A stretch of DNA of 64,000 nt from Trichostrongylus colubriformis. Its lineage: Eukaryota; Nematoda; Chromadorea; Rhabditida; Trichostrongylidae. Where the stretch lies: assembly GCA_963978905.1 (NCBI GenBank), contig OZ022259.1:55570727-55634726 (forward strand). Reading direction: 5' to 3'. The notes under the pieces are model-generated. The model was given only the letters and a program-made list of their open reading frames with translations. It was not told the origin of the DNA and made no database searches. The first letter of the stretch is position 1; each line of letters opens with the position of its first letter. The position numbers were made by a program, and so were the translations under genes. This document shows, in pieces, positions 34,300 to 46,129 of this stretch.

Positions 34300-37200
34300 C
34301 TTGATAACGGCACATTGTTGGCCGATTCTATGTCTACATTGTTCCAAAGCTTTTCCATATTGTCACAAATCTGATTCCTGTTGCAGTTGAAGTCATAAAT
34401 TGTAGTTGAGCCAGTACCTACAGCAGTCATATGTGCCATCAAAAAGGAAAAATCATTGAATAGGCGTAATCCGACGAAACACACTGGTTTCGTTGTCCTC
34501 GCAAGCAGAGACGTTAGAAGACATGGGAAAATCACGAGGTAAGGTGGTTTTGAGCTGAATTTCGGCATGGGAAAATCACGAGGTAAGGTGGTTTTGAGCT
34601 GAATTTCGGCAATCTCATAAGAACGACTTCATATTTATGGCAACAATGGTCCACACAAGGCAGTGCAATGATCTCGAATTATGCCATGTGCTCGTTGAAG
34701 GCACGTTCAAGTTTTTGATAATCTTCGCGGGTTATCGCGCTCAGCAAGGATTCTAGAGGTGCTGATTGACGCATGAGTGCAGAAAAACTGAAGGAATCTT
34801 TTAAAAATTGATCAAATATCAAGTATTGAACATTTGAGAACTCTGGAAAACAAGCTGTTCTCAGCCTCCGGCTCCGACGAGATTACAGACTGAGGTAGGT
34901 GTTTGGACAAGTTGCTACGTGACCTTAACACACAGTAACACTGCATTTATTGTCAGAATTTTCTCTATCTAGCCATGTCTCAGTCGGAAGCAAGCCATTT
35001 AGTTGGCACCGCTGCCGCGCCGGATAGATCGGACGGAGATGGGTGAAGACCATTTGAGACGTTTACCGCCATCTCTTGCAAGGGTTCTGGTACGCGTTTT
35101 TTGCTGACTCTTGCGCCGCAGTATTGCCACTGCATTTGCAGAAGGTGCTATCATGATCTATGAACTGTGCTTTTAACCTTTATGATAATACTTATTAATC
35201 GTCTGCACTTTAATATTTTGCACAATTTTCCCATTTTTCGTTCCTTTCCTGGAACAACTGCAGCTGCGGAAAGGTGAAACTATTTCTCTAAATAATATTG
35301 CAGACTCACTTGATTCAACATTACCCTTCGTATACATGACCAGACACTTAAAAAACTGGTAGGGGTAATGTGAGTAATGAGAACTCCTGAACTGGATCAC
35401 GCAAATGAAAGCAAGGGGTCTCAGGAGACTATAGTGGCGAAATTTCCGATGAGAAAGAGTGTCTCGAGCTTTATAAGAACCGTCTTCTTCAAAAGCTGCC
35501 ACTTGTTTCATCCCAGAACGCCCCTTTTTTTGGCCCCACCTGCCCCTTCGAGAATAAACGGCAGGGAGGGGTGTGATTTCTCGGGTTTTTGATCGTTTCA
35601 TTCCGTTTTTTCTTTATTTTGGTCACGTTGCACTTCATATCTGATGTTTCCGTTGAAAGGTGTGCTCTCAGTTTTAGAGTAGGCATGGTTCATAACATGC
35701 TGTGCCCTCCTTACATGGTCCGCCCCTGGGGTCGAGTTTAATGAATAATGACTGAGGTAAGAGGTATGAACTGAGAGCGGCACTTATCGCATCGTAATAT
35801 TGCCGTATCAACTGAAAGACGTGAGCTTCTCGTGTCTGCCTCCGTGGTGAGCGCGTACACCGCCAAGTATCAAAGATTTGAAAATAAATAAAATTGAATT
35901 ACACCTTCCACTCCCTTAAATGGCAATGGTTGCGATAATTCGACCTCATTACTCGTTGAAGCCGTTGATACTGACAGTGGGCACGTTCACCATGAAAGCC
36001 GACCCGTCACGGATCATTCAATTCCGATTGGGCTCTATTCAACTATCACTGCCTCAGATACCGCGAGTTGGTCAAAAAATAATATTTGCTGGAACTTTGC
36101 CTACAGAGGTTTTTTGGGGTTTCGATCACGAATATGGCATCCGTTTTTGATGCTGGCGCCAATTTGGTGCAGTTGTTTGAAATTGTCGTCAAGGAGCTAT
36201 TCAGGGTGCTGATCATGGATATGACATTGTTTTTTAGCGCGAGCGCCGTTTTTAACGCCTTTTCAGATTGCGCCAATCATGTTTGTTTTTGGTACAGTCT
36301 TATGAGAGCGTCATCTTTCCGCTATCGTCTTTCATTTGACACTATCCTACAGCCATCATGCACACTCGAGTGTATAATTTCGCCTAACCCGCGAAGGAGG
36401 AAAGGTTCTCTTCCTTTTTAAAGCTCAGGCAAAACTTGCGGGAACAGTGTGGTGCCCCACTATATTAGCACTGTAATGGAACTTAACGACAATAACGTGG
36501 TGAAATTACATCGAATTGGCCTCAACGCTCGAAACGGATGTCATGTTCGTGATCAGCACCCTGAATAACCCCTCTGGGCAGAGTTTCAGCGATTTTGTGG
36601 AAAACGAGTTGTTGCAGCAACATGGTACAATTGCACCAATTTGGCGCGAACGCCAAAGACGAATGTTAGATCCGTGATCAGCACCCCAATTAACCCCCCT
36701 GGGCAAAGTTTCAGCGAAAATTATTTTTTTGACCAACTTGCGGTATGTGGGGTAGTAATAGTTGGATAGTGTCTCCGACTGAAATAGAGAACGATACGCG
36801 ATACGGAAAATGATATGCTATGTAAACCTCTAACATATGTACATACCTCTTGCACCACATCCCAGCCATTATTTGGTAGTGGCAGGGGTGATTCATTCTT
36901 ATCATTCGTTCAGCGTCCACCTCAGGGGCGAGTTACTAGGTCTGTGCAGAATAAATGGACGAAACGTAACTGGCCATAACTTCGTTCAGACACTACGTTA
37001 TTTGTCGAAATAAAAACCATTCGAATCTACAGAATTTCGCCAACGATCGGGTAAAGAAAATAGTGGCATTTTTACCGTGCGTAGTTTTTCTGCCGCAGGT
37101 TTGCATCGAGAACCAGGAAAAAGTGGTAATCCGTCAGGGATAGGTCTAGGGAATAAGGAGGGTGAGGGAGAGTCTCGATGCCTAACTGCATCAGTCTTTG

Positions 37201-40200
37201 CCGGGCGCGCAAAACAAAGCATAACCCCATAGTTTGCAAGTCACCCGGCAGAAACTGATCGAGACTCCCCCTCACCCCCATATTCCCCAGACCTATCCCT
37301 GACGAATTACCACCTTTTCCCGGTTCTCGATGCAAACCTGCGTCAGAAAAAAATTCGTCGAAACTATGCAGGTTGAAAATGCCATCGTTGACTTTATTAA
37401 TTTTCACAATCCAGAATTTTATCATGATTGCATTTTTTCTTTACCAGATCGTTGGCAAGGTTGTGTAGATTCGAATGGTTTTTATTTCCACAAATAAAGT
37501 TGTGACTGAGCGAATTATGGCGTTTTGAAAAAAGTAGTCCGTTTTGGCCATTTATTCTGCACAGACCTAATATTACTACTGTATACATATAATCGGCTTG
37601 CAATTAAAAAGCAACGCATTATCCAAACTTCAAAGGCGGTCTTTTCAGCGGGAATTTCGCCACATATGGCTTTCGTAGACTTCTGAGTTCCATTTGGTGC
37701 CTCACTTCAGCAGTTTCTCATCACTCACATCACCCTTATCGAAGGAATCGTGCACGGAATGATCTTTGCTATCTCGGGTAACTGGGTTGTAAAGGTCATT
37801 GGAGATTACATACAAAGCTTGAGTACATACAAACAAAGCTACATACAAAGCCAAGCGAAATTTTGAGACGAGGCTATTTTTGTAAAACGGAGTTTGCGGA
37901 CATTTGTGATCAGTGAAGGAACCAATCCCTCACGGTTAAGCTCTCGATTAATTAAGTAACTGTAAAAAGTTCAGTTCTGCTCAATATCGGACGATACTTT
38001 CATTTTTTCACAAGATGGACATCTTCTTTCGGCTTGAGTACCACATGCTAGGGATAACATAAATATTATAACGATTCCGAGAGAATAATATACAGGGTCA
38101 CGGGACCTCTGGGCACGGTTTTCATGTGATTTGTGATCTTAGTGTGTTCTGTCATGGATCGTGTACTATGCACTTATTTCGTGTACCCTTCGCAAAGGAA
38201 GCAAAAAATGTAAAGAAGAAATGTGGTGGTGTATTCACACATTTCTTCGCAAGCTATCTCTCAATGAAGAGTGTTGTAAAAGAGTGAGAATATGGTTCAA
38301 GTACTGACACAGGCACATTCGACCATAATTTTCTAATGGTTCCTATCATAAAAAAAGAGAATATTTCTTTGTCCTTGTTTTCTCTAGGGTGTTGCAGTGT
38401 TTATTCATACTTGTTGTGTAAAGTATGCAGTCAGCCTACCGTAAGTGGTCATTCCAACACTGACAAAGCCTTTTCGGATATCGAGCCGTGGGATGATCCA
38501 ATTTTCAATGAAATCGAATTCCTACAATGAAACAGCTGTAGATAGGTCGAATCGTATGCAAAGGCAAAGTAAGTGAAAGCTTCATTGGCCCTCCCATGGG
38601 GTTTTGTATGATGGTGCTCCCACGGTTTCACTTCAGGATGTGGGTGTTTGTGCGCAGAATACGAACTCTCTGAGTTTCTGCGCAAGGATTTGCTTGAACG
38701 TATCGTGTCTTAGCTATAGTAGCTGAACTACCATACGCTCGAAGGAATCGCCCGCCGGAAAATGAGATTTTGTTACTCATATACTTTCGTTGTATTTGCC
38801 TAATTTAGGCCGCATGCATAACTTTCACGCGAAAACATGTGAATCCGGCTAAGTTACAGCACCACAAAGTCTCGGCCGGGTGGGCGGGGCCTCCGCAAAT
38901 GCCCACACCGTCGTTAGCCGCAGTCGGAGACGCATTTAAGGAACAGAAAATTACGTAAGCACTCCTACTCTCTGTTCCTAACCGCGGCGGATGACGGAAG
39001 AGGCTTTTAGTCGGAGGTCCCGCCCACCCGGCCAAGATTTGCGGAGCTGTATCTCAGCCGAATTCACATATTTTCGCGTGAAACTTTGCATGCGGCCCTT
39101 AATAGGCAAATACAATATGAATATATAGGTAACGAAGAAACTCGTTTTTCCGTGGACGATTCCTTTAAGCAGATCCTCACACAGAAAAGTCCGCTGGCTC
39201 CTTGAAACCCGATTCCTTGAAATCGCAATATCCATATTTTAAATTTCGCCACCCTCTTTTTGACGAAAGAAGACTTTTGAATATCTCTTACCTTTTGCTC
39301 CATCCCCACAGCGCAACGATCCTTTCGCATTCGGTGCAGTAAAAGTGTAAAAACCGCGCAGAACCATGTCTTCGCCTTTTTTAACGTTATTTCGCCATGA
39401 ATCGATAAGTTATTGATTTTTATCAGAGTTGTATATATTTTCAAAATCAGCTCGTCCAACTCTGCTAGATTTTGCTAATGCTATTGGTTTCTTCCGGTAG
39501 TAATTTTCTACATTCTAAAAATTTCGAGAGAAAATTTCTTTAACCGGTAATCTGGCGATGTAATCCTTTCGAACTCTTGGTCTAAGCTCACAGAGGTTGG
39601 GAATTTTAAAGTCTTCGTCATATCAAATGAGCCCGTCTTTACTGGTATGGAGCTAATAATAAGTAGCGCCTTCGTTGATGAAAGCATCCCTTTGACGCTG
39701 GGGAAGACCCCTGCAGGCTCGGCCCGCAATGTCAGTGACAAAACTCAGGTGACTGTGGAAACTCGCAGCTAAGGCCGCGTTCACACTTTGCGTACCAGCG
39801 ACGGCGGCAAAATCATGTGCCCACCGCTGACCACGGCACGCGCTCCGTTTGTAACCTCTCAAACGCGCTCCCTTTGTAAACCCTGGACCCAACCACGCTA
39901 CAGTATGATGGTCGTGGCAAGAGCCCACGAATTTGAATTCGAATCTTGAAATAATGCGGCACTATATAAAGATTCAAATTTAGATTCGCGGGCTCTCGCC
40001 ACGATAATCATACTCTTGTTTGCAAAAGGGGCGCGTCACCAGAGTGCTGCCGTGGTCGGCAGCAGGCACATATTTTGCCGTCTTCACCACGAGTACGCAA
40101 AGTGTGAACGCGGCTTAACTGAGGTTGCTTCGCATATCGAGTGCGAATTAATCTTAAATAGGTGTGAAAGATGTGGATCTTACCAAAAGTCATCGTCCTT

Positions 40201-43200
40201 TGGAAATAGCGCAAAAACGCGTTTTCGCCTTTTTGCAGTTTTTTTTTCGCCAGTCGACCAATTACTGATTATTCATCAAAGTTGTACGAATTTTCTAAAT
40301 CAGCTTGTCAAGCTGCACAAGACGGTGTCACATGTCTTGGATTTCTTGAGTTTTAGCTTGATTCTTTTCGTCAGTTTGATTTCTCCATTTCTCTTATTCT
40401 GAAAAAATTGAGGAAAAGCTTCATAGGAAGCTGATAAGCCGGCAAGGGAATTCTCTCTGTCTTAGACTAAGTTCACAGATGTTAAGGAGTTCTAAATCTC
40501 ACGTCGTTTCAAATGAGCCTCCTTAACTGGTATTGACTTTAACGTGTCCGTTGATGACAACACCCCCTTGACGCTGCGGAGGACCTCAGCTCGGCTCACG
40601 ATTACAGTGGCAAAACTCAGGCCAGCTCATCAGTTTTATTATCCCTCACCCCGTGATTACAGTGGCAAAACTTGTCAGCCAAGTTTGAGTGCCTACACGT
40701 TCCCATGCTCTCAATGGTTACGTACCATCCAAATGCGTGGTCATGAGAAAGCGTGGGAAAGCGGTCACGATCGGTAGCGCCACAACTTTCCAACGGCTGT
40801 GCCTTGAGTCGCACGAACGACAGGAGTTTGAAACGTCGGTCGACAGCAAGGAAAAGGCCGAAAATGAGAAAAGTAACAAGTTTATCACCGCAAAGAGTTT
40901 TGCATCTTTTGATAACATTCTTCCTGAAGATCGAGAGTTTTGCATTTTACAGGAATCTGTGCATGAATGAATTAAAGGGTAGTTTTTTCAGCGTGAAAAT
41001 ATTATGGGTGTAGGTTGGGGCACACGGTTTGACCTAGGCCTGTGACCCTGTGAGAGCCTGTGGCCGTTGCCCTGTGACATGAATTTTTCAGACAATGTGT
41101 TCATATGAATCCTATCATCCTTCCGTACAATGCTCTACTCGCTTTTCAAAACATCTCCAGAGACAACAGTTATAGACAACGAGTCACGGATGTGCCTGGT
41201 CACCGCGTGACCCAATGACCATACTGACCTTGTGTCAACTGTCACTCAAATATTATACCCTAATTATTAGGTTTTTCAAGGGATTTTTCCTCGAATTTAT
41301 TTTTTGGAAAAAATTACCAAAATAAAAGAAACCTAAAGCATGTAACACAATCTTGCACAGCTCGACGAGCTGAGTTACAATTGACCACGTGAGGGTGTGT
41401 ACACATTGGTACGAATGACCTACATCACGGCTGCTTCTCACCCCACGTGCGGAGACTTCGCACCTCATGAGCGAACAAGTAACTAATTAGGTACAAGAAC
41501 AGAACAGCTATATGCCGCCATTTCCCTTAGTTGAGTATAGTGCCCACAAAGAGGAAAATTAAGGCAGTTTTATCATACAGCGGGGGAAAGGAGTCACTCT
41601 GCTTTCGCCCAATCTTATAAAACAGTCAGTAACGGAAGAGATTAAAGTAATGGGACAACATATTTCTGAAATGTTCCTCTATGAGCAGAAGCGAGCTGTG
41701 GCTCGCTAATATGGAGCCGTCACTCTGCGCTGTCAAACTTTAGAACATCTACGGCATCAACATCTTCCTAAAAGTCTGCCTAAAACAGAAGAGCCAACTT
41801 CCGTGGTGGGTCTCTCATGGGAAGATACTGAAGATTCTCATGGGAAGATTTTCATGACTCAAACTCGCATCCGGGGGAGTTTTAGCGGCGATGGCACGTT
41901 CGTTCTTGGGAGCAAGGGGTCGGGAACCCGGAATAAATGGACTATTCGAGGGCCTCACCTAACAAGTATGAATCCCCTCAGCTATTCAATGTGGGGTGTA
42001 TGCCATTGGGACAGAAAATTCGCGTAGCCGCGATTAGCACGTGACGCGATGGTGCGAGATTGTTCCGCTAATTAGTTAAATTCTGAAGGGCCTATGAAGC
42101 GTAAGGCACCGTCATCGCTTCAGGACCCATCCAATACGGCGCGCATATCTCGAACCATTGCGTCGCACACCGAACGCCGCTAAGCGAATTTTCTGTCCTA
42201 ATGGCACACACCTTCCCGCGGGGCAGACCCTAGCAAGGCTGTGAACGAGGGCAATGAAATCGCGGATTTTGTCTTGTTAAGTTGACGCGTCATGTTGACT
42301 TTGCAGCACCTCCCGATTTTTCCGTGTAGAAGGCTGTTAGGAGTTCAGTGATACTGTGAGGTGTGCTCTCGGATTTGTGGGTGAGAACATCTCGACAGAA
42401 TCTCCTAAAGTTTAACTAGTATACTGTTAAGCTTAGAAAAAAGTGCCTCTTTTTTGCCCCCTGTTATTATTACATCTGTGAATTGCACAAAATATGGTAG
42501 AAAACAAAGCCGATTTCAGTTTTGTTAGTAGGTCATATATGCTTATCAACTCTACAAGTTCAGTATGCGCTTACTAAACATTTGGAGTTCAGGGACGTAT
42601 AGCTGACTTCTGACTTTCGCACCTAGTTAATTTCTTCTTCGTGCATGAGGTGCGAAGTCTTCGCACAATCGGATGCGAATCAGGTGGGAAGTTGTCATTT
42701 GTAACAGTGTGTACACACTCATCGCGTGGTGGCTCACTTACCCATTTGTTCTTTCTTTTGCCCATAGCGGTCATCGCAATATATGGTTGTCAAGACCTGC
42801 GATTTTCAGAGCGGCGAGCTTCCATTAGCTTTACTGGCGTCACGTCCATTGTGAATGTGTGAGAATGCCACTGCTGACACCAGGATTTACGCACCCCTTT
42901 TATAGTTACGGTAGATGTTTGTTTGGTGCTGAAGTCAGCTCACTATGCAAAAGTTAAGCTCCACAACGCTTTGCGCTAGTGGTCTATTTTATGGAGAAGG
43001 TTCGTGCACGACTTCACTGGATAAACTTTGCTCTCAGGGTCTTCCCACTTCGTTATGGTGCTCACCTTATCAGTTACGTCGCTAGTTTTCTCGGTCAGAA
43101 TGAATCACGGTCTGATCTTGATTATTCAATGGACGAACTCACTGCACGTATATTCTCTTTCGTCGCCATGTTTGATGTGGCATCAATGGCTAGAATGACA

Positions 43201-43273
43201 TCACGAGTACAGGAATGCTCGTTACTATCCGTTGAGGTGCACGAGAAACCAGCATCGCAGAGACGAACAATTC
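34300..43273 (-). CDS. Second VWA-domain gene, two exons recognised (partial or decayed)
   Basis: Exon 43273-43143 follows a ttcatttcag acceptor and codes CDAGFSC, then HSCTRDVILAIDATSNMATK. This is the start of a VWA domain with a DATSN metal-site motif and an adjacent cysteine pair. It ends at a strong gtgagt donor. Exon 34483-34300 reads FLMAHMTAVGTGSTTIYDFN then CNRNQICDNMEKLW and ends at NNVPLS with a gtgaga donor. That fits the next VWA strand and helix, and matches in position and similar length the 13832-14025 exon of the first VWA gene. The phases of the two exons do not join directly (0 against 1), so an exon between them is missing or the gene is broken. About 8.7 kb of transposon-rich DNA separates them. 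Confidence 0.5.
34522..34609. repeat. 44-bp tandem duplication
   Basis: catgggaaaatcacgaggta starts at 34522 and 34566; the two 44-bp units are identical. It lies just upstream (minus strand) of a VWA exon. Confidence 0.9.
35340..35700. repeat. Interspersed repeat H, copy 1
   Basis: Shares its left part (taggggtaatgtg.gt.atgagaa) and right part (ggcagggaggggt, tttctcgggtttttg, tttc.ttccg) with 62500-62960, though the middles differ. Non-coding. Confidence 0.55.
36038..36766. repeat. Fold-back element C, copy 1, TA-flanked
   Basis: Ends ttcaactatcactgcc and the complement of tccaactattactacc, with TA at 36036-36037 and 36767-36768. Both arms carry gaccaac/gttggtc, a gctgaaac-type block and repeated gtgctgatca.gaatatgaca words. 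It holds a decayed copy of the recurring stem-loop at 36382-36430. Copy 2 is at 49336-49850. Confidence 0.82.
36939..37568. mobile_element. Mariner-derived fold-back: two transposase C-termini head to head
   Basis: Terminal repeats ggtctgtgcagaataaatgg and their complement, with TA at 36937-36938 and 37569-37570. The minus strand of the left half reads LGIETLPHPPYSLDLSLTDY then HFF, the DD34D-region signature of mariner transposase, keeping its last Asp. The plus strand of the right half reads the same gene region in inverted order: IETPPHPHIPQ, then FINFHNPEFYHDC and SLPDRWQGCVDSNGFYF, a mariner C-terminus. So the element is made of two inverted C-terminal halves of one mariner, with nothing of the N-terminus left. 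It cannot encode a transposase. It lies between the exons of the second VWA gene. Confidence 0.88.
37569..38741. other. Region with no recognised gene
   Basis: AT-rich. A short imperfect duplication acatacaaagc occurs near 37805-37855. No exon or element boundary is visible. Confidence 0.4.
38742..39165. repeat. Fold-back MITE, family 1, copy 2
   Basis: Same structure as 2572-2976: ends aaggaatcg...ccggaaaa and ttttccgtggacgattcctt, tatttgcctaat / attaggcaaat-type inner arms, and a gtcg.cc.ccgcgg centre. Present in the intron of the second VWA gene. Confidence 0.85.
39340..40640 (+). repeat. Direct duplication P of about 430 bp, flanking a MITE
   Basis: 39340-39770 and 40210-40640 are diverged direct copies. 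They share ttcgcc.tttt, ttattgat.ttt.atcagagttgta against ttactgattattcatcaaagttgta, tcaaatgagcc, actggtat, cgttgatga, ttgacgctg.ggaagacc and caaaactcagg. MITE 39774-40114 lies between them. Non-coding. Confidence 0.7.
39774..40114. repeat. Palindromic MITE, family 2, copy 2
   Basis: Ends gccgcgttcacactttgcgta and its complement. Inside is gacccaaccacgctacagtatg, close to gacccaatcacactacagta of the copy at 7895-8318. The flanking 5-bp duplication is not clean here. Confidence 0.8.
41010..41245 (-). repeat. Interspersed repeat O, copy 2
   Basis: Reverse-oriented relative of 30955-31175, sharing the gtcaccgcgtgac, attgtctga and ccctgtgac word clusters on the opposite strand. Confidence 0.72.
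41384..42735. mobile_element. Repeat J, copy 2, bounded by about 110-bp inverted repeats
   Basis: The left end (gtgtgtacac ... gacttcgcacctcatga ... ttaggt) and right end (acctagttaa ... catgaggtgcgaagtc ... gtgtgtacac) are inverted copies, which suggests a DNA transposon. A plus-strand frame at 41803-42027 reads VGLSWEDTEDSHGK, then GSFSGDGTFVLGSKGSGT and YSMWGVCHW. The same text is found decayed in copy 1 (31560-33010). The family is not recognised. A smaller palindrome (42000-42209) is inserted in it. Confidence 0.6.
42000..42209. repeat. Short palindromic MITE in repeat J copy 2
   Basis: Inverted ends gacagaaaattcgcgtagcc and ggcgaa-type complement (gccgctaagcgaattttctgtc); the mirror symmetry extends outward to tgccatt / aatggca. 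About 210 bp, GC-richer than its surroundings. Confidence 0.75.
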
Positions 43274-43950
43274 CTGAAATGAACCATGGTTGCGTTGCGT
43301 TCACCGCAGATTTCTTATGTCCGATGACGTGCTTCCAGACGATTTACCGCGTCCGGTGCTGCCAACCACATAGTAAGATCACAGGTGAAGCACACATTCA
43401 CCAAGTGAATGGTTCCTTAATTCAGCTGGAAGCTTTGTCAATGTTATTAACCCACGATTTATTTACGCATTCAAAACATTTCCAATTAATTAATGATGTA
43501 ATGACGTTGTCACAACCTACCAAATAGGTAGAGCGTGTGTAAAACGAGTTGCAGCATCATCAGACTTATCGTGAAATGCTGGCCACTTGCTGATTTGATA
43601 ACATATAGGAAATGATCGGTCTTATAAAGCTTCAGTGCTCGATAAAACTAGTAAAGATAAGAAGGAAACGTCACTGGAATTTTGCTAAAGCCAGTTCGCG
43701 ACGGCGGTATGTTTATACCCTTGTTTCCCGGATTTTTTTGGCACTGCTATTTAGATTTGAGTCATTTCCCGTCATGATATGTGCCGTGCGAGCCATGACT
43801 GCAGAGCAGGACATTTCTGATTTTCTGAAACGGCGATATAGATAAGGTTTTGCCGATTGTAAGGCGAGTGTTCAGATAGATTGGGTCCCCATGATTGAGT
43901 TCGCTTTGTGAAACGACTGATTTATTACTGATCTCAGGATGTTAGCTACG
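43274..43950. other. Region upstream of the second VWA gene exon
   Basis: Would hold the 5' exons of the second VWA gene (minus strand). None was identified with confidence. Minus-strand codons MSCSAVMARTAHIM at about 43825 are open but unsupported. Confidence 0.35.
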
Positions 43951-43952
43951 TA

Positions 43953-45524
43953 CAGTGTGTCCCAAAAGTATAGGTCCACCTTATTTTTCATCCATATCTC
44001 CAGAATGGATAAGCGATTCCTTTCCAAATTTTTATATGTAGTACCTGATCACTGTAGCAATCAAGCGCCTCAGTAAAATTGAAGACATAAAAATGCAAAA
44101 TTTTATTTGATTTTTTTTTCAAAAATAAGGGTGTCCCAAAAGTATAGGTCCACTCAGCTTTTCCGCCTTGCTTCCATCGAAAGGTAAGTTGTGAGGTAGG
44201 TGTGTTGACGCATCCTTCTGAGATTTACTCTACAGTGCCATGCCAAGCGGTACGCACTTTTCCGAGTACGAAAATGGGCAAATTCTGGCCCACAAGGACG
44301 TGAGACTCAGCAATCGCAAAATTTCTGAAAAGATGGGCCTATTCCAAAGCTCGATCAACAGCTTCTGTCGTACCATGGACCTGTACGGAACGAAAAAGGG
44401 AAGTAGAAGGCCGTAGGAGATTTCTGAGAAGCAGGAGCGTCGGATCCTCAAAGCTGCGTCCAATTCCAGAAAGGGTGCTTGTCGACGGTGCAGGGAACTG
44501 GCACCTGCTGTATCGAAAAACACTGTGCACCGTCTGCTCAAGTCGTCTCCTCACATCGAGCGAAGATGGTTTTCGTCCTTGCCATACCTCACGAGGGCGC
44601 ACGAAGAGGCTCGAATCCATTTTGCCAAGTAGAATGTCAGCTGGACCCATCAATAGGATGAGGTAGTCTGCAGGGTTACATTATTGACGTAGTAGTTCAC
44701 ACAGCATTAGTAATGGTGTTGCAGGTGATCTTTTCTGATGAGAAGAAGTTCAATTTGGACGGCTCGGACGGCTTAGCTAGTTACTGGAGGGATTTGGGGA
44801 AGGAGCCATGCTACTTCTTGAGGCGCGGATTTGCTGGTGGTAGTGGTATGGTAGGGACCGCCTTCTCTCGCTTTGGTTAGAGCAGGATACTATTCATCAC
44901 GCATCATATAGATTCCAGGGCTTTGCAGAACGTTCTAGAAAGTAATTTACTACCATATAAACAGCAGTACATAAAAACATTGGGTGCACAGCCGACCAAC
45001 ACCCTTTCTGGAATCGGACGCAGCGTTGAGGATCCGTCGCTTCTGCTTCTCAGAAAGCTCCTACGGCCTTCCACTTCCCTTTTTCGTTCCGTACAGGTCC
45101 ATGGTACGACAGAAGCTGTTGATCAAGCTTTGGGATAGGCCCATCTTTTTAGAAATTTTGCGATTGCTGAGTCCCACGTCCTTGTGGGCCAGAATTTGCC
45201 CATTTTCGTACTCGGAAAAGTGCGTACCGCTTGGCATTTCACTGTAGAGTAAATCTCAGAAGGATGCGTCAACACATCTTCTTCACAACTTACCTTTCGA
45301 TGGAAGCAAGGCGGAAAAGCTGAGTGGACCTATACTTTTGGGACACCCTTATTTTTGAAAAAAAAATCAAATAAAATTTTGCAATTTTATGTCTTCAATT
45401 TTACTGAGGCGCTTGATTGCTACAGTGATCAGGTACCACATATAAAAATTTGGAAAGGAATCGCTTATCCATTCTGGAGATATGGATAAAAAATAGGGTG
45501 GACCTATACTTTTGGGACACACTG
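43953..45524 (+). mobile_element. Tc3-like element with inverted duplication of the transposase N-terminus
   Basis: Ends cagtgtgtcccaaaagtata and its complement, with TA at 43951-43952 and 45525-45526. A second copy of the terminal repeat lies inside each end (about 44131 and 45340). The plus strand from 44238 codes MPSGTHFSEYENGQILAHKD, then LSNRKISEKMG and a helix-turn-helix region, then SNTVHRLLKSSPHIERRW. After a break it codes FSDEKKFNLDGSDGLASYW, with the first catalytic Asp, and DSRALQNVLESNLLPY near 44905. From about 44995 the sequence switches to the reverse complement of 44238-44485, so the right half is a copy of the transposase start facing inward. The DDE C-terminal half is lost. 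Frames contain stops, so it is inactive. Confidence 0.9.
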
Positions 45525-45526
45525 TA

Positions 45527-46129
45527 GTCGGCCTTGGTATGTGAAGAATAGAGAATAAAGTAAGGGTAAAGATATGAGACTGTGGGCGGCACGGTATCCT
45601 GAAACTATTCGTCAGTGCAAAGATGCCCATTTAGCACTAGAATAAACGCAAACACGTAGGCACTCTTTCATTACAAGTAATTTAGCGAAGTCCAAGTCGC
45701 GTGTGACGGCCCTAGTACAGTTGGTGATTTTTAGACATCATGTAATCTAGAGGAGGAACTATGTACGTGCATTAAAAATAAGAGAGTGCAAATGGCTGCG
45801 AATAATGTAGGTCACGGGAAGTGAGTTTTTGCCATACATAGGTTCTGGGTGGGTAAACCACAACCAAACTAATAACTCCCCTCCGCACAGGAACTTGAAC
45901 CACCTGCAGCGGGGAACGTTCCCTTGGTTTGGGTGGAAATCCACATCTACGGCTCAAAATCTTTTCTTTATACTATTCACTATGAAAAACAGCGAAGATG
46001 CGAATGCCTTCTCCCTTTTAGGTGGTACTGGAAGGCACTCGACGAAAGCATAGCTCGCGTCCAATTTCTGCTTATATGCTCTCAATATTATTTTATGCTA
46101 GATCGCTAACTAACTGAGAGAACGAATAA
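45527..46129. other. Region with no recognised gene
   Basis: No element boundaries or coding exons seen. Confidence 0.4.

Noticed and set aside
37072..37425. 117-codon minus-strand frame as an intact gene
   Set aside because: It contains a real mariner fragment, but the rest is the mirror image of the same fragment in an inverted element, so it is not a functional protein.
42979..43527. 182-codon plus-strand open frame
   Set aside because: It runs antisense to the VWA exon at 43143-43273; the minus strand has the domain signature and splice sites, so this is a shadow.
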